DNA of 64,000 bases, taken from assembly GCF_007970665.1 (NCBI RefSeq), contig NZ_CP042430.1, positions 3,782,001 through 3,846,000 of the forward strand. Reading direction: 5' to 3'. Source of the DNA: Baekduia soli (GTDB lineage: Bacteria; Actinomycetota; Thermoleophilia; Solirubrobacterales; Solirubrobacteraceae). Shown here piece after piece: positions 47,002-56,332 of the stretch. The notes beneath the pieces were generated by a model, which worked only from the letters and a program-made list of their open reading frames with translations, was not told the DNA's origin and searched no databases. The stretch's first letter is position 1; each line of letters begins with the position of its first letter. A program made the translations under genes and the position numbers.

Positions 47002-47916
47002 TCAGGCGGGCGTCCGCGGACGGCCCGCGGCCACGGGCTCGGGCGCCGCGATCTTGGCCTGCTGGCGCTCGGGCGCGATCCGCACGACGTCGTGGGCCAG
47101 GCCGACGCGCTCCAGGCCGGCGATGACCATGGCCGAGACGTCGATCTCCCACGCGCGCAGGCCGTGCACGGCCGAGCGAGGGAAGGCATGGTGGTTGTGA
47201 TGCCACGACTCGCCCAGCGAGGGGATCGCGAGCCAGAACACGTTCGTGGAGCGGTCGTCGACCTCGAAGCGGCGCGACCCGAAGTAGTGGCAGATCGAGT
47301 TGACCGACCAGGTCACGTGGTGGAGGAGGAAGACGCGCACCAGGCCGCCCCAGACGTAGCCGCGCAGCGCGCCCTGCCAGGTGAAGCCGTGCAGCGCGAA
47401 GCCCGCGACCGTGGGGATCAGGAGCGACAGGACGACCCAGAGCGGGAACCGCTTGCCGATGCGCCGGATCGCCGGGTCCTCGTAGAGGTCCTTGGCGTAC
47501 CGCTTCCAGTCGGCCTGGCCCTGGGTCTCCATCAGCCATCCGGTGTGGGCGTGCCAGAGGCCGCGCAGGCCGCTGCCGTGGCCGACGTGCGGGCTGTGGG
47601 GGTCGCCCTCCTCGTCGGTGTGGGCGTGGTGCTTGCGATGGTCGGCGACCCAGTCCATGACCGAGCCCTGGACCGCCAGCGAGCCCATGACCGCGAACGT
47701 GCGCTCCAGCCACGGCGACGTCCGGAACGAGCGGTGGGTCAACAGCCGATGGAAGCCGACGGTCACGCCCAGCGCGCTGAAGAAGTACATCACCGCGAGG
47801 ATCGCGAGGTCGGTCGCGTCGACCCAGGAGTTCCACAGCAGGACGATCGCGGCGAGGACGCCCAGGAACGGGACGACGACGCCGCCGAGATTGGCGTAGC
47901 GCTCGGTGCGGGTCAT
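47002..47916 (-). CDS. acyl-CoA/fatty acid delta-9 desaturase
   Basis: A 304-residue membrane di-iron desaturase. The three histidine boxes are HRLLTHRSF (residues ~58), DWVADHRKHHAHTD (~95) and GESWHHNHHAFPRSAVHGL (~235), with four membrane helices arranged in pairs. HHVTWSVNSICHYFG adds the extra conserved histidine of the stearoyl-CoA desaturase branch. It introduces a cis double bond and adjusts membrane fluidity. The 192-base AT-richer gap before the divergent PBP gene probably holds its promoter. Confidence 0.94.
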   Translation of the reverse strand: MTRTERYANLGGVVVPFLGVLAAIVLLWNSWVDATDLAILAVMYFFSALGVTVGFHRLLTHRSFRTSPWLERTFAVMGSLAVQGSVMDWVADHRKHHAHTDEEGDPHSPHVGHGSGLRGLWHAHTGWLMETQGQADWKRYAKDLYEDPAIRRIGKRFPLWVVLSLLIPTVAGFALHGFTWQGALRGYVWGGLVRVFLLHHVTWSVNSICHYFGSRRFEVDDRSTNVFWLAIPSLGESWHHNHHAFPRSAVHGLRAWEIDVSAMVIAGLERVGLAHDVVRIAPERQQAKIAAPEPVAAGRPRTPA

Positions 47917-48108
47917 GTCTTAGCACTGTTGCGCCAACGAAGCCCGTTCTCTTGTGCCCTCTCTCGCCTTCGAGTCGCTCCTGTTGTGTCGAAGCTACAA
48001 ATCCAGCCCCGGCTGACCGCGGGCGCGCCAGGCTGCGGCTGCAAGTCCGCGCCCGCGCCGACCCGAGCGGGTGCGGTCGGCGCCCCGGCACGGTAAACAG
48101 GAGGGTCC

Positions 48109-49760
48109 GTGCCCCGCCGCCGCCGTCGCCGCCGCTCCATGTTCGCCTCGGCGCCGCCGCGGCGCAGCGCCGGGGTCCCGTGGCTGGAGCCCGGCCATCG
48201 GGCGGGCGGCCCCCGCCGGCGCCGGCGGCGCAACCCGCTCCCGATGCTGATCGGCGTCCTCGTCCTGGCCGCGATCGTCGCCGTCGTCGTGCTCGTCGTC
48301 CGCCACGAGCAGCGCCTGGACCGCCAGCGCGCCCACGCCGCGGCCTACGTGAAGGCCTGGGCGGCGCGTGACACCGAGGCGATGTGGGCCGCCACCGACG
48401 CGGCCACCCGGCGCGCCTACCCCCTGGAGCGCTTCCGCGCCCTGCAGCGCAACGCCGACCGCGCCGCGACGGTCCGCTCCGTGCGCCTCGGCGCCGCGTC
48501 CAAGCTCAAGGACGGCGCGGTGACCGTGCCCGCCGCGGTGACGACCCAGCTCTTCGGCACGCTGCGGGCGACGGTGCGCGTGCCCGTCGCGCCCGGCGGC
48601 GTGCGCTGGACGCCCGCGCTGCGGCTGCCGGGCCTGCGCCCCGGGGAGACGCCGCGGCGCCGGACGCTGCAGGAGCCCGACCGCGCGTCGGTGCTCACCG
48701 CCGCCGGCGACCCGCTGGACGCCGACACGGTCCTCGCCCCCTTCGCGCCCGGGCTGCGCAAGCGCTACGCCGCCCGGCTGGCCGGCACGCCCGGCGCCGA
48801 GCTGCGCTTCGGCGGCCGGCTCATCGACCGCGTGCCCGCCGTCGCGGGGCGCTCGGTGCGCTCGACGCTCAGCCGCACGGTCCAGCAGGCCGCCCAGAGC
48901 GCCCTGGGCTCCAAGCTCGGCGGGGTGGCGCTGATCCGGCCCTCGGACGGCTCGGTGCTCGCGCTGGCGGGCATCGCGGTCTCCGCCCCCAGCCGCCGGG
49001 CTCGACGTTCAAGATCATCACCTTGTCGGCCGCCCTGGCGGCGGGGATCGCCACGCCGTCGTCCTCCTATCCGGTCCGCAGCTCGGCGACGCTGTCGGGC
49101 GTCAAGCTCTCCAACGCGAGCGGCGAGTCCTGCGGCGGGACGCTGAGCCGCTCGTTCGCCGACTCCTGCAACTCGGTCTTCGCCCCGCTCGGGGCCCGGC
49201 TGGGGGCCAGGCGGCTCGTCGCGCGGGCGCGGGCCTTCGGCTTCGAGGAGACCCCGCGGGTGCCCGCGGCCAAGATCAGCACGCTCGGCGATCCCGCCAA
49301 GGACCTCCGTGACGCGATCGCGATCGGCTCGGCGGCCATCGGCCAGAACAAGGACCTGGCGACGCCGCTGCAGATGGCCAGCGTCGGGGCCACGATCGGC
49401 TCGGGCGGGGTGCGCGCCAGCCCGCGGGTCGTGCGCAGCGACCCGGTCATCCGCCGCCGCGCGGTCAGCGCGCGGGTCGCCGGCCAGGTGCGCGACATGA
49501 TGATCGGCGTCGTGCAGTCGGGCACCGGGACCGCGGCGGCGCTGCCCGGCGTCCAGGTCGCGGGCAAGACCGGCACGGCCGAGTTGCGGTTCACCGGCGA
49601 CGGCACGTCGGACCCCAAGAACACCGACGCGTGGTTCGTCGCCTTCGCCCCCGCGCGCAACCCGCGCGTGGCGGTCGGGGTCATGCTCGTCGGCGCGGGG
49701 GCAGGCGGCAAGGCGGCCGCCCCCATCGCCCGCCAGGTGCTGACCGCGGCGCTGCGCTGA
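48109..49760 (+). CDS. penicillin-binding protein, transpeptidase with NTF2-like domain (one frameshift)
   Basis: A bitopic class B PBP of about 550 residues. A basic N-terminus leads into one membrane helix (LPMLIGVLVLAAIVAVVVLV). An NTF2/MecA-N-like domain (AAYVKAWAARDTEAMWAATD) and a dimerisation part follow. The C run 48986-48990 lacks one C; the corrected frame gives SAPQPPGSTFKIITLSAAL with the SxxK serine. Then come FADSCNSVFAPL (SxN) and VAGKTGTAELRF (KTG). It cross-links peptidoglycan; the layout is like mycobacterial PbpA/PonA2-type cell-wall transpeptidases. The GTG at 48109 follows ACAGGAGGG. All motifs are intact, so the break is probably an error. Confidence 0.88.
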
Positions 49761-49850
49761 CCGCGCGGCGTCCCGGCGCCGGGCCATGGACGATGATGTC
49801 CCCGCCGCCGCGCCCGTCCCGGGGGCACGGCACCGATCAACGGAGGACAG

Positions 49851-51008
49851 ATGACCCAGGGTCCGAGGCGTCGCCGCACGGCGGCGGCGATGATCGCGAC
49901 GGCGTGCGCGGCCGTCGCGCTCGGTGGCGCCGGCGCGGGCGGCGCATCGGCCACGACGTGGCTCTGCGCCCCCGGGCACGCCGGTGATCCGTGCACGGCC
50001 GGGCTCTCCACGACCCTGGCCGACGCGACCGGCGCCACGCTGGGGACGATCACGCCGCCGGCCACGAAGGCGCCGATGATCGACTGCTTCTACGTCTACC
50101 CCACCGTCTCGGACCAGAAGGCGCCGACGGCGTCGCTGCGCATCGACCCCGAGCAGCGCTCCATCGCGCTCTACCAGGCCGCGCGCTACGCGAGCGAGTG
50201 CCGGGTCTGGGCGCCCATGTACCGCCAGATCACGCTCCAGGGGCTGCTGCAGCCCAAGACGGTGACCAAGGCGATGCAGGAGCGCGCCTACGGTGACGTG
50301 CGCGCCGCCTGGCGGGACTACCTCGCCCACCACAACCGGGGCCGAGGCCTCGTGCTCATCGGCCACTCGCAGGGCTCGTTCATGCTGCGCCGGCTCGTGG
50401 CCCGGGAGATCGACCCCAAGCCGTCGGTGCGGCGGCGGATGGTCAGCGCCATCCTGCTCGGCGGCAACGTGCTGGTGCGCAAGGGGGGCGGGGTGGGCGG
50501 CGACTTCGGCCACATCCCGGCGTGCCGCTCGGCCACCCAGCTGGGCTGCGTCATCGCGTTCTCCACGTTCAACGCGACCCCGCCGGCCGGCGCGCTGTTC
50601 GGCCGCGTGACGGGCCGCGGGTTCTTCGGGCGGACCTCGACCAAGGATCTCCAGGTGCTGTGCACGAACCCGGCCGCGCTCGGCGGCGGCTCGGGGCTGC
50701 TGACGTCGATCGAGCCGGCGGCGCCGTTCGCGCCCGGGACGATCATCGGCGCCGAGACGACGCAGATCGGCCTGCCCGCGCCGGCGGCCTCCACGACGTG
50801 GGTGCAGTTCGACGGCGTCTACCGCGCGGCGTGCTCGGCCGCCGGCGGCGCGCACGTGCTGCGCATCACGGGCGCCGTGCCCGGCGCGCCCGTGCTGCGA
50901 CCGCTGGCCGACGCGACCTGGGGCCTGCATCTGACCGACGCCAACATCGGCCTGGGCAACCTCGTGGGCATCGTGCACCGCGAGGCGGCGGCCTACGCGC
51001 GCCGATGA
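49851..51008 (+). CDS. secreted DUF3089 alpha/beta hydrolase
   Basis: A 385-residue exported protein. The signal peptide spans about residues 12-35 (AAMIATACAAVALGGAGAGG). The DUF3089 hallmarks are DCFYVYPTVSDQKAPTASLR, YQAARYASECRVWAPMYRQI, and RGLVLIGHSQGSFMLRRLVA with the nucleophile Ser in GHSQGS. CRSATQLGCVIAFSTFNATP and the late VGIVHREAAAYA are also typical. The family acts on lipids or esters outside the cell; the substrate is not known. A ribosome site (GGAGGAC) precedes the ATG. It follows the PBP gene by 90 bases. Confidence 0.88.
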   Translation: MTQGPRRRRTAAAMIATACAAVALGGAGAGGASATTWLCAPGHAGDPCTAGLSTTLADATGATLGTITPPATKAPMIDCFYVYPTVSDQKAPTASLRIDPEQRSIALYQAARYASECRVWAPMYRQITLQGLLQPKTVTKAMQERAYGDVRAAWRDYLAHHNRGRGLVLIGHSQGSFMLRRLVAREIDPKPSVRRRMVSAILLGGNVLVRKGGGVGGDFGHIPACRSATQLGCVIAFSTFNATPPAGALFGRVTGRGFFGRTSTKDLQVLCTNPAALGGGSGLLTSIEPAAPFAPGTIIGAETTQIGLPAPAASTTWVQFDGVYRAACSAAGGAHVLRITGAVPGAPVLRPLADATWGLHLTDANIGLGNLVGIVHREAAAYARR

Positions 51009-51014
51009 CCGTGC

Positions 51015-51344
51015 GGCGCCGTTCGGCAACCACCAGCACGAGATCTCCCTGCGCGGCCCGGCCGGCGAGACGCCGGAGATGGGCCGACCCGGAGGCCGCC
51101 GCGGAGGCCGCCATGGACGAGGGCGGCCCGCGGCCACGTCTTCGGCGGCGCCGGCACGGAGGACGCCCGGCGACCGGCGGCCCGGACGCGCCGCGCTGGT
51201 TCCGGCTCACCTGGCCCCCGGCCCTCGGCGGCGAAGGACGGCGTGCGCCCCGTGCTGTGCAACCTGCTGGCCGGGGACGACCTGACGCTCGCGCTCACCG
51301 AGCACACGCGGTCCTCCGAGCTGGACCGCGGCGCCCTGGCCTAG
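51015..51344 (+). pseudogene. lactate 2-monooxygenase-like (FMN alpha-hydroxyacid oxidase) relic
   Basis: Pieces of the family appear in order but in changing frames. FGNHQHEISLRGPAGETPE matches the N-terminus (usual FGDYQYEIYLRGLAGE). WADPEAAAEAAM and GHVFGGAGTEDA match the next helix (YVAGGAGTEDT). PRWFRLTWP matches PRWFQLYW about 90 residues further on. AKDGVRPVLCNLLAGDDLTL and ALTEHTRSSELDRGALA match the C-terminus. The FMN and catalytic His/Arg core is absent, so the gene has a large internal deletion plus frameshifts. The stop overlaps the convergent UPF0104 stop. Confidence 0.65.
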
Positions 51345-52429
51345 CCGCCCACACGCCGAGCACCGGGGGGGCGCTCGGGCGTCAGCACGACCCGCTCGGA
51401 GATCGTCGGGCGCAGGCGCAGGAAGGCCAGCGTGCCCAGCAGCGTCGGGATCCAGAGCACGACGGCGTGGTAGACCAGGACGGCCGCGGCCGCGGTGGCA
51501 GGGTCGGCGCCGTAGAGGATCATCGCCCCGGTCAGCCCGGCGTCCAGCGCCCCGATCCCGCCGGGGACGGGCAGGATGTTGCCCAGGTAGCCGATGAGGA
51601 ACGCGAGCGTGAGCGCCCCGACCGGCGGCGGGTGGCCGAACGCGCGGAAGCTGACCCAGAGCATCGCGATGTCGAACCACAGGTAGCCCACCGCGCCGAG
51701 CAGCCCCCAGCCGGGATGGCGCACCTCCTCGCGGGCCTCGCCGACGACGAGCGCGGTCGTGCGCAGCCAGCCGACGAGCCGGCCGTCGGGCCGGTCGGGC
51801 GACCGCCGCGCGACGAGGTCGGGCAGCCACCAGAAGAACGCCAGGCCGGCGCAGCCCACGACGCCGGGCAGCAGGCCGAGCAGGAGGGGGTGGGGCGCGT
51901 GGAGCACCCCGGCGCCGACGAGCAGGCCGGCGACGGCCAGCGTCGCGGCGTTGACGCCGCTCGTGATGAGGAACAGGACGGCCGAGCGCTCCATGAAGCG
52001 CCGCAGCGAGCCGCCCTTGGCCTTGGCGACCCAGGCGCCGACGGCGATGCCCCCGGCGCCTCCGACGGGCAGCACCGCGCCGAAGGCCATCTCCGACAGC
52101 GCGACGCGCACGGCCAGGACGAGCGGGACGCGGTAGAAGATGTGCCGGAAGACCGCGACGTAGCCGGCGCAGGAGCCGAGCTCGAGCGCGACGGCGAGCA
52201 CGACCCAGCCCGGGCTGACCTCACGCAGGCGGTCGGCGACGGTGCGCAGCCCTGGCACCGCCACGACCAGGGCACCGACGAGCACGCCCAGCACGAGCAG
52301 CGAGATGATGCCGCGCCGCAGGCGCGCGCCCTCCCCCGCCTCGGCGTCCTGGCGGCGCGCGTCGAAGTGGTGGTCGGCGCCCGGCTCCGCCGGCGGCGGC
52401 CCTGCGGGGCCCGCCGGCGTGCTGCGCAT
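51341..52429 (-). CDS. UPF0104 / lysylphosphatidylglycerol synthase-type flippase-like membrane protein
   Basis: A 362-residue protein with a Pro/Gly-rich start and about eight membrane helices. LPVGGAGGIAVGAWVAKAKG and GYLGNILPVPGGIGALDAGL (the PxPGGxGxxE/D motif) are the signatures of the UPF0104/LPG_synthase_TM family, whose members are putative lipid flippases or glycolipid transporters. No lysyltransferase domain is attached. A clear ribosome site (GAGGAG) lies before the ATG at 52429. The 287 bases upstream hold no gene and probably its promoter. Confidence 0.85.
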   Translation of the reverse strand: MRSTPAGPAGPPPAEPGADHHFDARRQDAEAGEGARLRRGIISLLVLGVLVGALVVAVPGLRTVADRLREVSPGWVVLAVALELGSCAGYVAVFRHIFYRVPLVLAVRVALSEMAFGAVLPVGGAGGIAVGAWVAKAKGGSLRRFMERSAVLFLITSGVNAATLAVAGLLVGAGVLHAPHPLLLGLLPGVVGCAGLAFFWWLPDLVARRSPDRPDGRLVGWLRTTALVVGEAREEVRHPGWGLLGAVGYLWFDIAMLWVSFRAFGHPPPVGALTLAFLIGYLGNILPVPGGIGALDAGLTGAMILYGADPATAAAAVLVYHAVVLWIPTLLGTLAFLRLRPTISERVVLTPERPPGARRVGG

Positions 52430-52716
52430 CGTGTGCTCCTCGGTCCGATCCCCGCCCGCGGGCGGCGCGGACAGCCCGGGTCGAGCGCCGCAGCGTGGCC
52501 CTACCCGCGGGTGGAGGGTTGTGCACCCAGCGGCGCCTCCGAGGGCGCGCCGGCGTGGTGGCGCGCCGTCACACCAAGTACCACCGCAAATACGGAACGG
52601 GCGCGTCCGCGCTCGTCCGGGAGCCGGATCGCGCGAACGTGGGGTCATGCACCACCAACGCGACATCGGCCGGCCCGGACCCCCGCGGACGACCCGGCCA
52701 CCGGCCGAGGGGTCGC

Positions 52717-53932
52717 TCATCCGCGGCGCTGGCGGTCGGAGGCCTCATGGGCGCGTGCGCCCCGACCGCGGCGGGCGCGCTGCAGCGCGAGGAAGGCCAG
52801 GCCCGCGACCAGCCCCCAGAACGGGGCGCTGATGCCCGCGACCGTGATCCCCGACGCCGTGATGACGAACGTGACCATCGCCGCGTCGCGGTGCTCCTCG
52901 TGGGCGGTGGCCGCGCGCAGCGACGCGCCGAGCGTCCCGAGCAGCGCCAGGCCCGCGACCGCCTCGATGAGGATGGGCGGCGACGCCGACAGCAGCGCGG
53001 TCGCCAGGCCGGCCGACAGCCCGAGGACGAGGTACAGGGCGCCCGAGGACCGCCGCCGCGATCCAGCGGCGCGCCGGGTCGGGATGGGCGTCGGGGCCGG
53101 CGGCCAGCGCGGCGGTGATCGCCGCCAGGTTGATCCCGTGGCCGCCCAGCGGCGCGGCGACCACGCCGGCGACCCCGGTCGTCACCAGGACGGGGCGCAG
53201 CCGCGGGCGGAAGCCGAACGTGGCGAGCACGCTGATGCCCGCGATGTTCTGGGAGGCCATCGTGACCACGAACAGCGGCAGGCCGACGCCGACGAGCGTG
53301 CCGGCGTCCAGGTGCGGGACCACGAACGTCAGGCGCGGCAGCAGGTGCGACGCGGCGGCGTGCGGGACGGGTTCGACGGCGACCGCGATCGCGGCCGCCG
53401 CCAGCGCGGCGGGCACCGCCGCGCGGCGCGCGACCCTGAGCAGCACGAGCCAGGTGACGACCATCGGCGCCGTCAGGCCGGGCCGCTCGACCATGGAGCG
53501 CACCGGGGCGATGCACACGCCGAGCAGCACGCCGGCCAGCAGCGCGTTGGCCAGCGGCCCCGGGATCGCCACGATGGCCCGGGCCATCGGCGCCCACAGC
53601 CCGGCGGCCACGATGAGCAGTCCGGCCAGCGCGAAGGCGCCCACCGCCGCCGGGTAGCCGCCGTGGACGGGCCCGGCGGCCACGAGCAGCGCCGCGCCCG
53701 GCGTCGACCACGCCACGCTGAGCGGCATGCGCGAGCGCCACGACAGCAGCAGGCCGCAGACGCCCATGCCCACCGAGAGCGCCAGCAGCCCCGAGGCGGC
53801 CTGGGCCTCGTCGGCGCCCACCGCGCGCAGCCCGGCGAGCACGATCGCGAACGAGCTGGCGAAGCCGACGACCGCCGCGACCACGCCGGCCAGGACGGGC
53901 TGGAGCACGTCGCCGCGCGCGGGCGCGCTCAT
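52717..53932 (-). CDS. benE: benzoate/H+ symporter family (BenE) transporter (one frameshift)
   Basis: About 404 residues, 11-12 membrane helices. The BenE patterns are PLSVAWSTPGAALLVAAGPV, FALAGLLIVAAGLWAPMARA, VVTMASQNIAGISVLATFGF and GGHGINLAAITAALAAGPDA. At the C run 53042-53044 (plus strand) one extra base shifts the frame. Corrected, it continues LYLVLGLSAGLATALLSASP and VTFVITASGITVAGISAPFW then GLVAGLAFLALQRARRGRG to TGA 52717. It probably imports an aromatic acid. The ATG overlaps the stop of the XRE regulator gene, and the pair is divergent from the benzoylformate decarboxylase gene. Confidence 0.9.
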
Positions 53933-54561
53933 CGCGACCCCGCGGCACCCGGCAGGGACGGGTAGAGCATGAGGCACAGCGCGCGGGCGTCACGGGCCGC
54001 GGCGTAGTGGTGGGCGACGTCGGCCTCGAACCACGCGGCGTCGCCGCGGCGCAGGTCGGCCTCCTCCCCGTCGGGCCCCACGCGCAGTCGGCCTGACAGG
54101 CAGACGATCAGCTCCTCGGTGCCGGGCAGGTGCGGCTCGCTGCGCTGGTCGGCGCCGGCGGGCAGCGCGAGCTCGAAGACCTCCGAGCGGTGCTCGCGGC
54201 CCTCGGCGTGCACGAGCCAGGCCGCCATGCCGGAGCCGGCGCGCAGCGGCTCGCCCTCGCGGGCCGGGATGCGCCGCGTCCGCGGGCGCTCGGGCGGTGA
54301 GAGCAGCGTCCCCAGCGGGACCGACAGCGCCTGGGACAGGCGCCAGAGCGTCTCCATCGACGGGTTGCCCTCGCCGCGCTCGATGCGCCCGAGGATCGTC
54401 TTGGACAGCCCGGCCACCCGGGCCAGGTCGCCCAGCGACCAGCCCAGGCCCAGCCGCAGCGCCCGGACGGCGCGGCCGATGCGGCGACCGAGCTCGTCGA
54501 GCCCGGAGGGCTCGTCCGGCGGCGAGGGCACCGGGCGGCGGGGGATCGGGTCGGTCGCCAT
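53929..54561 (-). CDS. XRE-family transcriptional regulator with cupin sensor domain
   Basis: A 210-residue regulator. The helix-turn-helix spans about residues 28-80 (IGRAVRALRLGLGWSLGDLA, RVAGLSKTILGRIERGEGNP, SMETLWRLSQALSVPLGTLL). A cupin spans about 110-205 (EVFELALPAGADQRSEPHLP, ELIVCLSGRLRVGPDGEEAD, GDAAWFEADVAHHYAA). Such XRE-cupin proteins sense small acids and control adjacent transport and catabolic genes. The start is the ATG at 54561, only two bases from a palindrome that is its probable operator. It is coupled to benE. Confidence 0.92.
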   Translation of the reverse strand: MATDPIPRRPVPSPPDEPSGLDELGRRIGRAVRALRLGLGWSLGDLARVAGLSKTILGRIERGEGNPSMETLWRLSQALSVPLGTLLSPPERPRTRRIPAREGEPLRAGSGMAAWLVHAEGREHRSEVFELALPAGADQRSEPHLPGTEELIVCLSGRLRVGPDGEEADLRRGDAAWFEADVAHHYAAARDARALCLMLYPSLPGAAGSR

Positions 54562-54563
54562 GA

Positions 54564-54588
54564 TGGACGATCGTCCACCGTAGTGGAC
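54564..54588. promoter_or_regulatory. overlapping palindromes, candidate operator of the XRE-cupin regulator
   Basis: TGGACGATCGTCCA (54564-54577) is a perfect palindrome that overlaps a second inverted repeat, GTCCAC-cgta-GTGGAC (54573-54588). The shared half site is GTCCA. It lies between the divergent regulator and decarboxylase genes, immediately upstream of the regulator start. That suits autorepression and joint control of both transcripts. Confidence 0.6.
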
Positions 54589-54711
54589 GCCGGCGCCCGT
54601 GTCAGCCGCCCCGTCCGCCGCAGCGCACCGGCGCCGGGAGCACGACGCCGATCGGCCGGATGGGTGATGCTGCGCGGTGACGCAGCCGTTCGATGGAGGA
54701 GGACCTGTCCC

Positions 54712-56329
54712 GTGACGACCGTGCGCGAAGCCGCGCTGGAGCTGTTCCGCGAGCGCGGCATGACCACAATCTTCGGCAACCCCGGCTCCACCGAGCTGCC
54801 GATGCTCGCCGGGCTGCCCTCGGACTTCCGCTACATCCTGGGCCTCCAGGAGGCTGTCGTGGTCGGCATGGCCGACGGCTACGCCCAGGCCACCGGCCGC
54901 GTCGCGCACGCCAACCTGCACACCGCACCCGGGCTGGGCAACGCCATGGGTGCGATCTTCAACGCGCAGGCCAACAAGGCGCCGCTGCTCATCACCGCCG
55001 GCCAGCAGGTCCGCGCGCACCTGACGATGCAGGCCAACCTCAGCGACCATCGCGCCACCGAGGTCCCCCACCCCTACGTCAAGTGGAGCTTCGAGCCGCC
55101 CCGCGCCCAGGACGTCCCGGCCGCGCTGGCGCGAGCGACCTCCCTGGCCGGGCTGCCGCCCGCGGGCCCCGCGTTCGTCTCGTTGCCCATGGATGACTGG
55201 GGCGCCGAGGTCGACGCCGCCGACGCCCGCCGCGCGGTCATGCGCCGCGTCGGCGGCCGCGCGGGCGCCGACCCCGAGGTCGTGGCCGGGCTGGCCCGCC
55301 GCCTGGAGGACGCGCGGCGTCCCGTCCTGGTCGCCGGGCCCGGCATCGACGCCGCGGGCGCCTGGGACGCCGCCGTCGCCCTGGCCGAGCACCAGCGCCT
55401 CCCCGTGCTGGCCTCCCCGCCACCGGCGGCAACCGGCTCGGCTTTCCCGAGGACCACCCGCAGTTCCAGGGCATCCTGGCCCCGGCCATCGGCCCCGCCG
55501 GGCAGATGCTCGAGGGCCACGACCTCGTGCTCGTGGTCGGCTCCTCGGTCTTCCCCTACTACCCCTACCTGCCCGGGCCCGCGCTGCCCGAGGGGACCGA
55601 GCTCGTCGCGATCACCAACGACCCCGACGAGGCCGCCCGCGCGCCCATGGGCGACGCGATCGTCGCCGACGTCGGGCTCACCCTCGACGCGCTGCTCGCG
55701 GTGCTCGGCGACCCACCGGCCGACCGGCCGCCGCCGCCGGTGCGCGACGCGCCGCCCGCGCCCGCGGCCGAGGACGGCAGCGGCGCCGACATGGACCCCG
55801 GCGACGTGCACGGCGTCCTGGCCGGCGTGCTGGGCGACGACGCCGTCGTCGTGCTCGAATCGCCGTCGAGCACCATGGCCCTGCGCAACCGCCTGCGCAT
55901 CTCGCGCCCCGGCAGCTACTGGTTCGGCGCCTCGGGCGGGCTGGGCTTCGGGCTGTCGGCCGCGCTCGGCGTCCAGCTCGCTCAGCCCGGCCGCCGCGTG
56001 GTCTGCGTCCTGGGCGAGGGCTCGGCCCAATACGCGATCACCGGCTTCTGGACCGCCGCCGCCTATCGGCTGCCCGTGACGTTCCTCGTGCTGCGCAACG
56101 CGGAGTACTCCATCCTGAAGTGGTTCGCCCAGCTGGAGGGCGTGGAGGGCGCCCCGGGCTCGACCTGCCCGCGCTGGACGTCGCCGCGACGGCCCGCAGC
56201 TACGGCGTGCCCGCCGAGTCCGTCCAGGGACCCGACGCGCTGCGCGCCGCGCTGGAGGCCGCACTGGCGGCCGGCGACGGGCCCCGGCTCGTCGAGGTCG
56301 GCGTCCGCCCCGGCATGGCGCTGGTCTAG
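54712..56329 (+). CDS. mdlC: benzoylformate decarboxylase (ThDP enzyme; two frameshifts)
   Basis: About 539 residues. VREAALELFRERGMTTIFGN then PGSTELPMLAGLP is the benzoylformate-decarboxylase-type start. The catalytic Glu lies in ILGLQEAVVVGMADGYAQAT, followed by ATGRVAHANLHTAPGLGNAM. One base is missing near 55419, after which TGGNRLGFPEDHPQFQGIL reads on. SYWFGASGGLGFGLSAALGV and VCVLGEGSAQYAITGFWTAA give the ThDP-binding motif. A second base is missing at 56156-56158, then LDLPALDVAATARSYGVPAE leads to the stop. It converts benzoylformate or similar 2-oxo acids to aldehyde and CO2. AGGAGG and the GTG at 54712 mark the start. Confidence 0.9.
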
Positions 56330-56332
56330 GCG

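Noticed and set aside
47917-48108. Small RNA or riboswitch in the AT-richer gap before the PBP gene
   Set aside because: I see promoter-like composition only; no recognisable conserved motif or strong structure.
52430-52716. Gene between benE and the UPF0104 gene
   Set aside because: All frames are low-quality Arg/Pro-rich reading; the stretch is best seen as benE 3' end and UPF0104 promoter region.
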